Source: Heterobilharzia americana
Taxonomy: Eukaryota > Platyhelminthes > Trematoda > Strigeidida > Schistosomatidae
Direction: 5' to 3'
Length of the DNA: 64,000 nt
Assembly: GCA_944470555.2 (NCBI GenBank)
Contig: OX104127.1
Coordinates: 118,014,741-118,078,740 of the forward strand
Position numbers and translations under genes: made by a program. This document shows, in pieces, positions 1 through 13,100 of this stretch (position 1 is its first letter; each line of letters opens with the position of its first letter). Below the pieces are notes generated by a model that was not told the origin of the DNA, did no database searches, and saw only the letters and a list, made by a program, of their open reading frames with translations.

Positions 1-102
1 TCATAACCTCATCATTCGACTTGCCTAGTACCCTTCGCCTGACGTCAACATTGTTCACACGATGATTCCACCAAACTCGAGCAGTGTTAAGAAGACACAT
101 AT
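1..102 (-). mobile_element. Non-LTR retrotransposon fragment (RT C-terminal tail), cut by window edge
   Basis: The minus-strand translation reads like the C-terminal tail of a non-LTR reverse transcriptase, with the pattern [20 protein letters not shown]. The DNA is clearly related to 9466-9570, which encodes the same stretch. The fragment is short, continues beyond the window, and has no intact reading frame. It belongs to the LINE family also seen near 9.2-10.0 kb, 14.6-16.6 kb, 20.7-21.1 kb and 52.1-52.4 kb. It lies just downstream of the DPAGT1 polyadenylation signal, so it is outside that gene. Confidence 0.6.
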
Positions 103-926
103 GACGATGCATACATTAAGATTCATCCCCCGGCAGATATACAGATCAGAATTTATTCACAGGAGTATTAGCAGAATTTAAAATTTATGTCAATAATTGA
201 ACAACTAACTGCCTAATGTCGCTAAAACTGCTACAATACACAGCAGTCCCTTTAATCATATATATTTTAAGAGTTAAAAATAACCACTAGTAACCAAGAT
301 GGTTTCACTGTGAAAATTCAAGGTTGAATTATAGCAGATAATACTTGGCGCAGTAGATAAGTCAACGTCAAATTGTACACAAACCACTGAGTAAACAAAT
401 ACTATCATAACAGTTTCGATCAAGTGAAATTATCCTGAAATTTATCTGAACCACACAGTACATCAATCAAACCACCTAATGTTGTATATGTCAACAATCT
501 GTCTGTTAAATTCTACTTAACACCATAATAAGGGCATATAATACCCAGGTCAAAATTTGCACATAACTTCATTGTACTATGAAGAAAAAATGTTTAATTT
601 ATTTATGAGACGTAAACGCCACCTTCGGATGATACACACTAGAATGTTTACAGAATGCATTCACAATATGTTTGTGCATAGTATGTGTCAGAGATTGTGC
701 AAACAGAATAATGAACAAAAATTGTCATGTTTTCAAAAATGAATATATAGTACACATCATTTTAAAAAGAAAACAACAATAACGATGAGGTTACAACAAT
801 AATCAAGGCAGAAACCAGTGGAAAATCATAACACTTCTAGAAAAATGAAAGGAATATACATGGAATAACTAATATACATGAGAATGTAGTCTAAATAAGT
901 TTAGTAATAGTGTGAAGAACAGTACA

Positions 927-932
927 TTTATT
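927..932 (-). promoter_or_regulatory. DPAGT1 polyadenylation signal AATAAA
   Basis: A canonical AATAAA on the minus strand lies 122 nt past the DPAGT1 stop codon and is the first clear one downstream. It implies a short 3'UTR of roughly 140 nt. Confidence 0.7.
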
Positions 933-1053
933 TCACTCTAAAATTATTCTTGATACAAATAACAACACATTGAGTAAGGTAATCCACCTTTTGTTGCTTT
1001 AATCCAGAATAGAAGTATTCATTCATGTATTCAATCATCTCTTTGAAAATCAG

Positions 1054-1128
1054 TTAATTCGTTGGTACATCATAGAAGAACGAGGCAAGTGGATAACGAA
1101 TAATAAATGCCAAACAAGAACACAGGAT
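1054..1128 (-). CDS. DPAGT1: DPAGT1 exon 9 (C-terminus and stop)
   Basis: 75 nt: 24 codons plus TAA. The acceptor is TTTTGTTGCAG and it continues exon 8 in phase 0. It encodes [24 protein letters not shown], of which the ILxSxxxFxIRYxLxxxFYDV pattern is the exact C-terminus of the family. It is separated from exon 8 by 5316 nt carrying three or more repeat insertions. Confidence 0.94.
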   Translation of the reverse strand: MLCSCLAFIIRYPLASFFYDVPTN

Positions 1129-4100
1129 CTGCAACAAAATTTATTGAATTCAAAAGATAATCATTTTATTTCTTTTTAGAACCATATGAAATGGATTTTT
1201 TTGATCTAACGATATTTTTTAAAATCTTCTATAAATGAAGCTTCATCTGAGGATAGGTAGAACAATATTTTGGTTGTATTGTGTTCTCTGAGCTGGATTG
1301 TTTAGTCGTGGAGCTTCCATCGTCTTACTAGACGACATCTTCAGCACTAACTTCAGTATAAAGTGGGCTATCAATATCTCCGTGAGTGATTAGTTGTTTC
1401 CTTTGATTGTTGTGTCATTGATTGTATAGATTTTCCTGTTGACTGTCCCTCTGCTTGACCTCTGACCTTCCTATCATTTATCATCTTTCTTATTGGTTGA
1501 TAGATTGGGTCAATGTCTATAGATCTACTGATTGCTGACTGACCTAAATGTCAAGCTTCTAGAAATTCTTTGATATTCTTTGTTTGGTTCATCTTTGAGT
1601 GTTGCATCCCTTTACAAAATCAACTGCAATAACTGTAGTCAACAGTACATTAGACAAAGTGGTCGCCCAGTTGGCTATTAAACGTCACGACATTTCATCA
1701 CTCATTTCAATGCATGTGGATAACAACTATGGACATGAATTCAATTTTGACAATGTAGAAATTTTGGACACAGGAAACACAAAGAATCCCTAGGAGCTTG
1801 GCACTTAGGTCAGTCAGCAGTTAATAGATCCATAGACGTAGACCCAACCTGTCAACCAATAAGAAAAGTGATAAACGACAGACAGATCAGAGGTCAAGCA
1901 GAGGAACAGCCAACAGTAAAATCTATACAGTCAATGACACAACAATAGAAGGGAACAACCAATCACAGACCACTTTGTCAAGGCAAGCTACTAAATCACT
2001 CACGGAGAGGTATAGACAGCTCACTTTACACTGAGGTTAGCGCTGATGAAGTCGCCTGGTAGGACGATGAAAGCTCCATGACTAAAAAACCTAGCTCAGA
2101 GAACACAATACAACCAAGACCATCCACGTGAGCTACAAATATTCTCTGCTAGAACAATATTTCGATTAGACTTTGAACTAACTACTTTCCACATTACTAA
2201 GTGTACAGTAACAAATAAACAAGATATAGGTCACTAGTAAATAAATGATAAGCAATCGTCTGAGTGACATTTGGGCTTGTATCAATTAGATTGATCACTT
2301 CATCAAGTTTAATTTATTTTTAACATGGTGAAGAATGAAGTGACTAAGATACAGCCTTTTTTGTGAAATCAATGACTACTGGCGTGAATCGAAGGAAGCA
2401 ATGCTGACTAGTCAGAGTTCTATTCACAGCAAGACGTAGAAGCTAAGGATATCAAACTAATAATCGTATCTAATTAGTGCCAATATATCACTTATCTAAT
2501 CCTGATTATTTAACAGAGCGTTATTTAACTACTACACCTATATATGTTTATCAAGAAAAGAATAAAGGGAATTGAAATAATGTATATATTATGAAGTCCT
2601 ACTTTATTTATTAGTAAGCTAATCACTAAAAGAATATAGAATTCAGATTATTACAAGTTCAAAATCGATAGTGTAAGGCACTGATACCAAACAAGAAGAC
2701 AGAATATAAGACCTAGAGAAATAGTCTGGGACTTTGAGATCGCTAAACTTATCGAAAGTACAAAGGAGAGAGTCAATAGGGAGAAACGACCTACTAAAAT
2801 GAAGCGGGAGAAACACGGGAGACGCTATAAGTGTACAGTAATAAGGCATTCATGGATGAATTGAAACAAATGAACATTTCAGAAATTATCATTGGTTCGC
2901 TGTTGGGGATTTCGACTATTGTATGCGAAAGAAGAGTCGAACTCAGTGACAAGTAAATAACGACTAACAAATTCATTTACTAAACAGTGATCTAAATGTG
3001 CTGTATAAGGGTTCGTAAGCAAAAACAAGCAAAAACCTCGTTATGAAGCCGTGAGCATGGTTGATTCAGATCAGTCGTAGCCTCACACTTCAGTTTTTCA
3101 TATGGTTCAAATTCATGGTAAGTAACCTTGGGGACTGGTGACACATCTGTCAATCTAAACTTCATAATACACAAAGCAGTCACTTGCCTGGTATGTAAAA
3201 TATTTATCCCAGTTGCCGTAAATTAAAAACTTCGTATAATTAACTTACCTTCATCGCATAGTCTCGATATTGGACACTTAGTAATTGTATCGAACTTTGT
3301 CTAACCCCAGCGAATAAGTTTTAAAAAGCTACATACTTCGTAGTATTACTCAGTCTTTAACAGATATTTCGGTATCTTGCTTGTGTTACAACAGTAGTAT
3401 TGAATTACCATATTCTAACTGAGATCTGTACTTTCCAGCTACGTCAGTATACCCATATCATTTTCTGCTTCTTTGTAAACCAGTTCGTGAAGTATAATCT
3501 TACATAGGACACCTACAGACAGAATTGAACTTTTGTTTTGGGGCCGGATGGTCGAAAAGAAACGACAAATGGACCAACACCGCCGGCTCAAGAGACCGTG
3601 GGACATGGTGGAGTGTTTTGTTTTTGAGGCCGACCTTTTCTAACCTCCCCGATCCACTGAGAAGGCAGCATCAGAATGACACTGCTGGTCATCTAAGGGA
3701 AACACCTCACTGCTGTCACACCCCATCCAGCTAGCAGCAGTACAACTTTGCTATCAGACCCCATCATAGTGTAGTAATTTACACTACAACGGTAACTACT
3801 TTTCATCTAACCACTATCCAACAAACCTTTCTGGTATGGTAGGACCTCGAGGGAACAAGTGTCCCACCAGCATAGCTCGCTGAGTCATTGTGATATACAA
3901 GCTCGACCACCACGTTAAGGTATCAGCTATCGGTGCATACTATACTTTATTCAGTGTGTTAAAAATTAATATCTGGCCAGCATTTTCACTAAGGATTATG
4001 CCCTTTGTAGAGTACCTGAATTTAAATACTACAGTTTAATGAACACCAATCAAAACGGTCAAATAAGGTAAGAGGTCGCCGTATGCATATGTGAATAAAA

Positions 4101-7100
4101 AAATTTCAGGAGTGTGATATAACGTCACACGTAGATAATGCAACTGATGAAAGCGAGAATATGAGCAGCTTGAAGATATCAGCAGTTGCAGCTGTATACG
4201 GCAAAGATCTGATTGAAATACTGTTAATCATGCTTAAAACCTATTTAATTTTCATGGGTTTCAATATTTTGGTGCACTTGACTCTGTTTTCCTACCACCT
4301 ATGATGTCATACAGATGAAATATGCATTAACAGAAACAATAATTAGTGTACAACAATGAATGCAGATTATTATTACTTTACAAATAAACGCATTTTATGA
4401 TTAGTGCATCATTATCATTTTTAAAAAAATTCTTCGATAGTGCAAACAGTGCATACTGTGAATGTACAATGAACTCGAAAAAGAGATATCCATGCCCAGA
4501 GGAATAGATTGGTATAATTTTCGAAAATATAAGCACAGATAATTTTATTTAGTCTTAAGTATTAAACTGAACAAATGAATTTGTTAGTCTTCAATTATCT
4601 ACGTGCCTGGTTAAAACTAAATTGATTATTATTATATTATTTGTGCCTTGGTGGGTTCCTAATGGAACATAGGGCTTCAGTAGAACGTCTCCAGTGCACT
4701 CTCTTCTCTGAAATCTTTTGAACCTGGCTCCACGACAGCCCACAAGCTCTCATTTCTTCCTCGCGCGATCTCCTCCATGTCATCTTCACCTCGGACACCC
4801 AACTCGTCGCTTCCCATCTGGGTTCCACTCTACCACCTGGCCTGACGTGTGATGTCCCCAGTCGACCTTCTCCTCAATGCATCACCAATCCATCTCCACT
4901 TCCTCCTGCATATTTGTTGACCGATAGGTTCTTGCTTCATTGGTTCGTCACCAGCCAGAGTTCACTGTTGCTTATTCTTTCTAGCAATCCATCTGATCTT
5001 CAGTAACGAGTGAGCGTATGTGGCAGTTGTTGATGAATGTCTGTAGTTTGTTGGAAATGCCTTTCGTAACGCGCCAAGTCTCTGAATCATCTACAAGTAC
5101 TGACTTGACATTGGTGTTGAAAACCAGGATCTTGTTCTTTATGTTGAGTGCAGAAGATCTCCACACTGGTTTCAGGTTAATGAACGCCTGTCTTGCTGTC
5201 TTTCCGATCCTGGCTTTGACGTCCTCGTCCGTGCCGCCTGTAGTTGAGACGACGCTGCCTAGAAACTAAATTGAAGCTTTTCGATAAATATTGTAATCCT
5301 TCGTTTTAAGTGACGGAGATAATTGCATCTTTTAATTACGAGGTATTCATGTTTTTTCCTTTGAATATTTACAGTTGATGAACAATGAATCCATTAACCT
5401 AATAGAGGATATCTAATGAACAGATATGAACTGTCCTACCCTTTGACTGAGAGAATTGAGTTGTACGAAAAAGATTCATCACTTTATCAAAGTTTTTTTT
5501 CTGCACCGATTGGTCACTGTAAAATAGTATGACTACTGTAAATACATAATTCTAATTAAGGTGAAATATTTATCTGGATAAAGCACAAAAATAGCATACA
5601 CAGTTCCTGCTATGAATAGACTTTTTAAAACAGATACTGTTGTGAGAAAGCCAGTAAAATTATATGAATATATATTGGGTGTATATATACCACAAAACTT
5701 ATTTATTGGTGTCCAGTTATTTCAGTACCCTAAATTACTGGTTTATGTGATGTTGCGGTCTATTGGTCTAAACATTTAACTTCCCAACAATTCCTTCCAA
5801 GTTCAAATCCGACTCCATTTAATTTAGCCAGGATAGCTGAGTAGTATCATAGGTCCTCATAGCCACAAAATAGAAATTTGTATCGGATAGATGAGTTACA
5901 TTCAATTATAATTGATTTTCCATTGATTTATGTAAAATCAAACAATGACTTCTAATCATATTTCTGTTCCATAACGAGGATGAAAATCGCGTACAACAAG
6001 TTAACTCGGTACAGGTGAACACTTGTCGTGTGAGGGTTTATGATACAACCCGGTTATCTAGGTTGAAGATGGAATAGGATTTCAGCACAGGATTCATTGC
6101 CTGGAAGTCAAATACTTACAATAATGAGCCATATCTCCGATGAAATTGTTTAGTTAAATAGTCGGTATGCCACAGCTTCATAACGCTACCGTAAACTATG
6201 GATGTCACATACTGTTTCACTATAGAGCTTTTCATGCATATATAGCAAATTTACACTTTGAGCACTTTACTAAGTTTTGTCTTCTTGGATTGTTCGCTAC
6301 CTATATCGACGTGAGTTTAAGTGTACTGAAATCAATCTCCTATGCTAAGTATCGATTTGAATACCTAAAGTTTTAAAGTTATCCTACGATTTGGGAGAGT
6401 AAGAGGATATCTATGTAACATTATGCAAGGAAAAGTTGTCTTACCTGGAATAGGAGAAGGATATTTGTGGCCTGCTGTTCATTTCTAGGTCCTAAAACAC
6501 GCAGCATCATGTTAATGACAGTTAGATTATCTACTTCAACTATTTCTTCAGTCGGTGACTTCATATGCACAGGACTGCTACTTCTTGGTCCTCGATTTTC
6601 TAATGTCTGATCACTGTCAGCAGACTGATGAATAGAAGATGATTGTGCAACAATGCTTTCAGTCTTGTTCAACTCTTGAGTACTGGGCATACAATCCGAA
6701 CAAAGTTTGCATTCAATTATACCCACTCGAGAAAACAAACTCAAAACGAACTGACCAGCACGTGATAAAGATTTTGGATGAAAACGAACGCGACTGGGGT
6801 GCAATAGACCATCCGAAATATTATAACTAGAAATAAAAACACAAATCTTACAGTGTACAATCAAATTGTGCAGCAAACTTTAAAAATGTTGAATCAATGA
6901 TGATCAGATTGACTTTGTTAAAAACAATTCATTAACTTTTCTAGACATGATGACAAACTTCAAACATGAATTGTCCGTGGTAATCAATGTACAACACGAA
7001 GTAAACCAGCTTTTATAGTTTCTTCCAGAGTTGATATAGCCTCACAACTCATGATTAAGATACGACAAAGGTCTTGAAATCACCTTTTGGTGGTATCTTG

Positions 7101-10100
7101 GTATAATTTTGTAAATTAGAACAAGATATATAAGCGAACAATATTGTTTTCAATTAGATCCTCCTTAAGGCTCTACTCGAATGCAAATAGCTTAGTATAT
7201 ATAAAATTAAACCAATCATGTAAATTTGTTGGTTGATGTGGTGTCTTGATTATCGGAGTGTCTACATTTTCAAGCTACTTTCTTGGTTCTTACCATCATT
7301 ATCATTTATATTGCATGTGCTTTATTCAACGTTATCACTTTTATCATTATTATTATTATTTGTATTATTATCACCATCGTTGTTCTTAAAACATTTATCA
7401 CATTAATCGACAAATCTATATGATTGGCTTAATTTTATATATATTAAGCTATTTGTATTAGAGTAAAGCCTGAAAAGGATCTCTAATTGAGAACAATATT
7501 GTTCGCTTATATGTCTTGTTCTAATTTACATAATTTTGTAAAACAAACCAATCTGCTTACTGATTTAATAATCTGTTTTGGAACTTAACAACAGAAAATT
7601 TGCAGCTCATAACAACTCATACATAGCAACTGAATATTTATGCGTGCGAAGGTTTACTGTTTTGAAGACGGCAAACAGTAAAACACGCTTAGGACAATGA
7701 ATGTTGTCACGTGAACTCACAGATACTATAAATCCCTGCAACTCCCTAGATGGAAACTATTGATTTGTTCCACTAATAACGTTGAGACCATTATTAAGGG
7801 GATAAATTTTCATTTACTTGAATCCTGATTAGTGGTACGCGCCAACGAAAGAGTTTTTCATAAAACAGTACTGTTCTAAATTTTCTTTGTACACCTTTCC
7901 TCAGACTCTGGGTTACAAATTTATCGTCGATATAATCTCTAATTCCTAATGTCATAAAGATGAATAGGTTCAACCTTACAGCTTAAAGCTTCATTAAAAT
8001 TGTTCAGTATTACAGATGAACGATACTAAAACCATAAGTAGTGATTATTTAGCATTGGCTGCTGAATTACTAGTCTTAATGCCCGTTTGAGATACTATTT
8101 CAACTCAGCGACCATCTGTAGTACCTGCCAGGGAACCGACTACTTACTAAGGATCAAATAAACTGAACGGTAGTGAGCTCTACACTTCTCTGTTGTAAGA
8201 CACGGTTGTTGGAAGTAGAAAGTACGAGGAGTACACATGTTTTTAATCATAAGCAGCTTACTAGCATCGTTAATGTCGTGATACAAACGTGTATATATAA
8301 CGCCTTAAAAACCATAGACATATTGTTCCAGAAATGAGTTGCAAGTTATCAAATTTATTTTGAAGTTTTGATCCAAGGAAGAAGTAACCAACGTTGATCG
8401 TGAAGCAATCAAAAGGAAAACTGTTTGAATAAATTATCGCCGAAAAGCAAGAATTTCTTTTTTTAACCCCCTACATCGATCTGTGCCAGTTAAGTTGAAA
8501 AATGTGACACCGTAAGTATGAAGTTTTAAATTCTGTAATGAAACAAGTGTCTGAAACGCTACACCTGGTCGGGTTACGATTTAACATCTTCAAGAACCCC
8601 ATAAATTAAGTACTAATGTAAACACAAAAATGTTCATGAGGTGACAAATCCGAGATATATTCGCTGTAAATGTTAGTAAGCGAAAAAACTGGATAAGATG
8701 GCTAATCGATGCTGGCTGCTGAAATGAGTACAAATCAACGAGGTGGTAAAAATCACACACGTACAGTATTTGCATCAATCTTAAGCAATTATAAGTGTGA
8801 GAGATCCCCGCCCAGTTACATTAGAGTATAGTAACAAACTATGTTCAATAAGTGGGATAAGACTATTGACTTTTGAAGTCATTTGCAGAGCCACATTTAA
8901 ACTAGCCTTTCGTTTGACGAAGTGTGCTTAGCGCCCTTCCAACGATTTGAGGGTAGTATCCACTATTGTTAAATACTGGTATGACAAACAGACAGACGAA
9001 ATCAACGTAACCTCGCATACAAATGCATCGGTTCAAGTTGCCACACTTCACTGAATTACACACAAAGATCAGGTGGATACAAAAACAGTGATATCAAAGT
9101 ACACAAAGTTGTGTGAGACAATAAACAATTTGAAGATAAACGTTTATATTTATATTCAAGATTCAGGAGATATCAAAACAGTGAATACATCTGTACCACT
9201 CTGACCAATTTTCACCCACTTCACTAACAGTCCTCAATCACTAATTCCTTTCGTCTCGAGAACCCCAGCAAAGTAGTCTACATCGCCACACACAAATCGG
9301 ATCAACAGTTAGGGACTTCATCGACTCGTCTCATGTCTTGGTTTGGCCACCCTCCACCCTCTTCCAACAGAATTCAACTTCCCCTAGCACGGCATGTCGG
9401 GGTAGGCGGTGGATTAGATCAGGATATGAAGTACATGTCCAACCCATGTCAGTAGACGAAGGTTCACAACCTCATCATTCGACTTGCCTAGTACCCTTCG
9501 TCTGACCTCTGCATTGCTTATACGGTGATTCCACAAAGCTCGAGCAATTCTATGAAGACACCCATTATCAAAACCTTGTAACTGCATCATGCCTTCTACT
9601 TTAAACGACCATGTCTCACAGCCGCATAGTAAGACTAAATGGACTACAGAGTAGTACACTCGTCCATTGATAGATAGTCGGATATCTCGACAGTCGGCGC
9701 CACGTGTGACGCAAGTTGGCAAGTGCCAAATGGGGCTTCTCTATCCGAGCCGAGATTTCGTCAGCTACCGGTTTGTTCAGGCTGACGCAACTTTCCATGT
9801 AAAGGAAGTGATCGACTTATTCCACTTCACTTCCTATCAATAAAATGAAAGTGATTCCAGACCAGTCTTCGAGTATCATCGTACATTCGACAGGTGCGAG
9901 ACGCATGCCAAATATATTCATATCTCCGCACAACGCATTCGCAAGGTCCTACATTGCGTTAGCATCTTAATATAACGCTCTTAGAAGGAACAATTGAACT
10001 GTGTTTAAGAGATATGGTAGAGAAAGTGTTGAAATATATGCGTGCATGCAAAAACTATGGGCAAATCAAACCTCGATGTTCATTACGATGGAAATGGGTG

Positions 10101-13100
10101 GTACTTATAATCAGTTGAAAGAGCAGACGATTATTCCCAGTTTTCTAAAATATAGAACTGAAAATAAAGTATATTTTCCTGGCAACTGTATGTAAAACAT
10201 TATAAATAATTGAAGAAGATCTCAGATGATGACCATGCAATAAAAAAGCCTTAGGAAAAGGGTATCTACAAACTAAGGTTCGAGATTATCGTACAACATT
10301 CAATCTAATCAAAAGCTCAAGTTGATGTAGGTAGCAAAACAACGGTGAGATTAAAAAGCACCTACTACATATTAGAATAAATCATCTACTTTTTGAATAA
10401 ATATTAGATTATACAATGTAAACCACCAATTTAAAGATTAATTTATTGCTTGTCTGCATAAACTAATGATTTACTTCGCTTACCGAGGCAATCGATGTCG
10501 TGGACAGGGAATCAAACCAAATAATTGAGGAGTGCTATAGAGAAAGTTGATTATTTGTGGTAAAAAGAATAACATCAACGTTTTGCTGAAATGACCCAAG
10601 ATACCCACCACAGCAAAAGTCATCCCTGCAAAATAACAGAAAGTATCTCCGACAAATGCCCTTGCAGGATATCTGTTAGAAGAGAAAACAAGGTTTTACT
10701 GTAAATTTAATTGAAACCCCAGTATATTGACAGTTATTCACTCAACTAGTCTGGTTACTAAGCAAGAACAATCGATATTTTTGATACTTATGATCCGCAT
10801 TTAAGTCTTACAGAAAGTAAACGGATAGTGATTGACGGACTCAGAGAGCACAATACCTTATTAGAACTGGCTTAAGCGATTGCTCTCTAGAGATATATCA
10901 CGGTAGCGGCGTACTTCAGCAGAGAATACGGTTGAAATATGATAGAAGTTGATGAGATGAGAACTGTACGTATTTGATAGCAAGTAGCTTCACAGCGTTG
11001 CACATGTTTGTTAAGGCTGAGAACAAGGCGTCATGCCAGAAATAAGCTGTATTTCAGAGGTGGTTGGGATACATGTCCATAAAACCACCAAAGTTGCCAC
11101 ACCACATCGGAGTGGAAATAAATAAATGGTAAGATAAATAAATGAAGATACTATCATCAGCAATCGCAAAACGCTCTAAGACAAAACGAAAATGAGATAA
11201 AGACTAGGAAGACGTATGATATTACCATATGAACCACAGTAACTGGTTTACAACTACATTATTATTATTTTTTCCTTGGGTTCCTAGTGGGACATAGAGC
11301 TTCAGGAGCACGCCTTTATTGCACTCTCTTCTTTGCAGTATTTTCAACCTAGCCCCACGACTACCCGCAAGCTTTCATTTTTTCCTCACATCATCTCCTC
11401 CATGTCACCCTCACCTCGGACGCCCAACTCATCGCTTCCAATCTGGCTTCCACACGATGGCCTGGCCTGGCACGTGATGCTCCCAGTCGGTCTTCTCAGT
11501 GTATGCCGGATCCAATCCATCTCCACTTTCTTCTGCATATTTTTTGAGCGATGGCTTCTTGATTGGTTCCTTCCCACAGTTCCTTGTTGCTTATTCTTAT
11601 TATTCTGGTCATCTGACATTCAGTATCGAGTGAGCGTATGTGGCAGCTGTTGATGAATGTTTGTAGTTTGTTGGAAATGGTTTTCGTGAGGCGTAAACTA
11701 TCTGAACCGTATAGCAGCACTGACTTGACATTAGTGTTGAAAATCTGGATCTTGTTCACTCATCACGCTGAGTGCAGTAGATCGCCACAGTAATTTTGGA
11801 TTAATGAAAGCCTGTCTTGCTTTTCCGATCCTGACTTTGACGTCCTCGTCTGTGCCGCCGCCTGTAGTTGAAACGATGCTGCCTGGATAGGTGAAAGAGA
11901 CTACTTCCCCCAGGTTTCTCCCGTTTACGCTGCCCCGGCTCTTCTGTCAACTTGTTAGTTTTCGCCTTCGAGTTTGTGCGACATTAGACATAAATCATCG
12001 GCAGCCAAATTCAAATCTTCTAGGCTTTTTTCATCCGTCCAGGCAGCGTATGCCCATCTTCTCGCTTCTCACAGTTGTCTGCTGCATGATCCGGTCGACC
12101 ACAATCAGGAAGATCATGGGTAATAGTAGATGGTAACCTTGTCTTGCCCCAGTTTTGACTTCAAAGTTGTCACTGACCTTTCCATTGTGAATCACTTGGC
12201 ATGTAGCGTCTTCATATATCTGTTGAATGAGGCTGATAAAAGTTTGTGGTATTCCGTAGTATTGAACCAGTTTCCAAATTACCTCTCGGTCGACGCTGTC
12301 AAAGGCCTTCTCAAAGTCGACAAAGTTGAGGTAGAGAGTTGACTGCCATTCCATATTCTGTTCTATGATGATGCGTAGTAGTGTTGCAATTTGGTCCGCA
12401 CACGATTTGTATTTCCTGAAGCCAGACTATTCCGGTCGTAATTTTGAATCCAGCGCATCCACTAGTCTTTCAAGGATGGTGCGGTATATTTTGCTTGGTG
12501 TGAACAGGAGCATGATTCCTTGCCGGTTCTTGCAAAGGCTTAGGTCTCCCTTCTTTGGGAGTTTGACAAAGTAGCCCTCATTCCAATCGATCAGCAGGTA
12601 CCTTTCCTTCCTTGCAAACCTTCTGCAGTAGTGGTGTCGATTGTTGTCTCCGCGTCTGTTTTACAATCACATAACCTACATTATTCTACCAACACGTAAA
12701 CTTCAATCAGAAGCCTATATTTCTCTTCTTTTTTCAAATTAATTTTGCACTTTGCTTCTTCTTCCCAACTGCTTTCCGCCGGCTGTTGGAAAACCACTAC
12801 GCCGAACTGAGTAGAACTTTGAGGCATGTCAGAAGGACCAGTGATGTACCTCTAATTCTTTCTATGGATGTTGTGGATAAACATTTAAATTCACGTAAAC
12901 AACTGATAAAACTTATTCCATCAGATGAACAAAATCCTCTACACTAATAGCTTTCTATTTGCCAGTTATTACTCTAGACAAAGAGTAATCGCATAAGATT
13001 TTACGCTGGTAGAAATAGATACAAAAAGTCCGCTATACCTCGTTTAGCTCGTATTCCATGTGGGAAGAAAAAGAATCGGAAGTGGACTTATCAATCACTT

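Noticed and set aside
2450..2500. Minus-strand IRYDY-stop as the DPAGT1 last exon
   Set aside because: No polypyrimidine tract and no match beyond IRY.
5388..5440. Minus-strand [12 protein letters not shown] as the DPAGT1 last exon
   Set aside because: The acceptor is weak and the spacing is wrong. The segment at 1054-1128 has a strong acceptor, the correct phase and the full [12 protein letters not shown] ending.
11333..11653. Plus-strand 106-codon frame as a gene
   Set aside because: It is antisense to the RTE reverse transcriptase and is repeated at 28077-28328.
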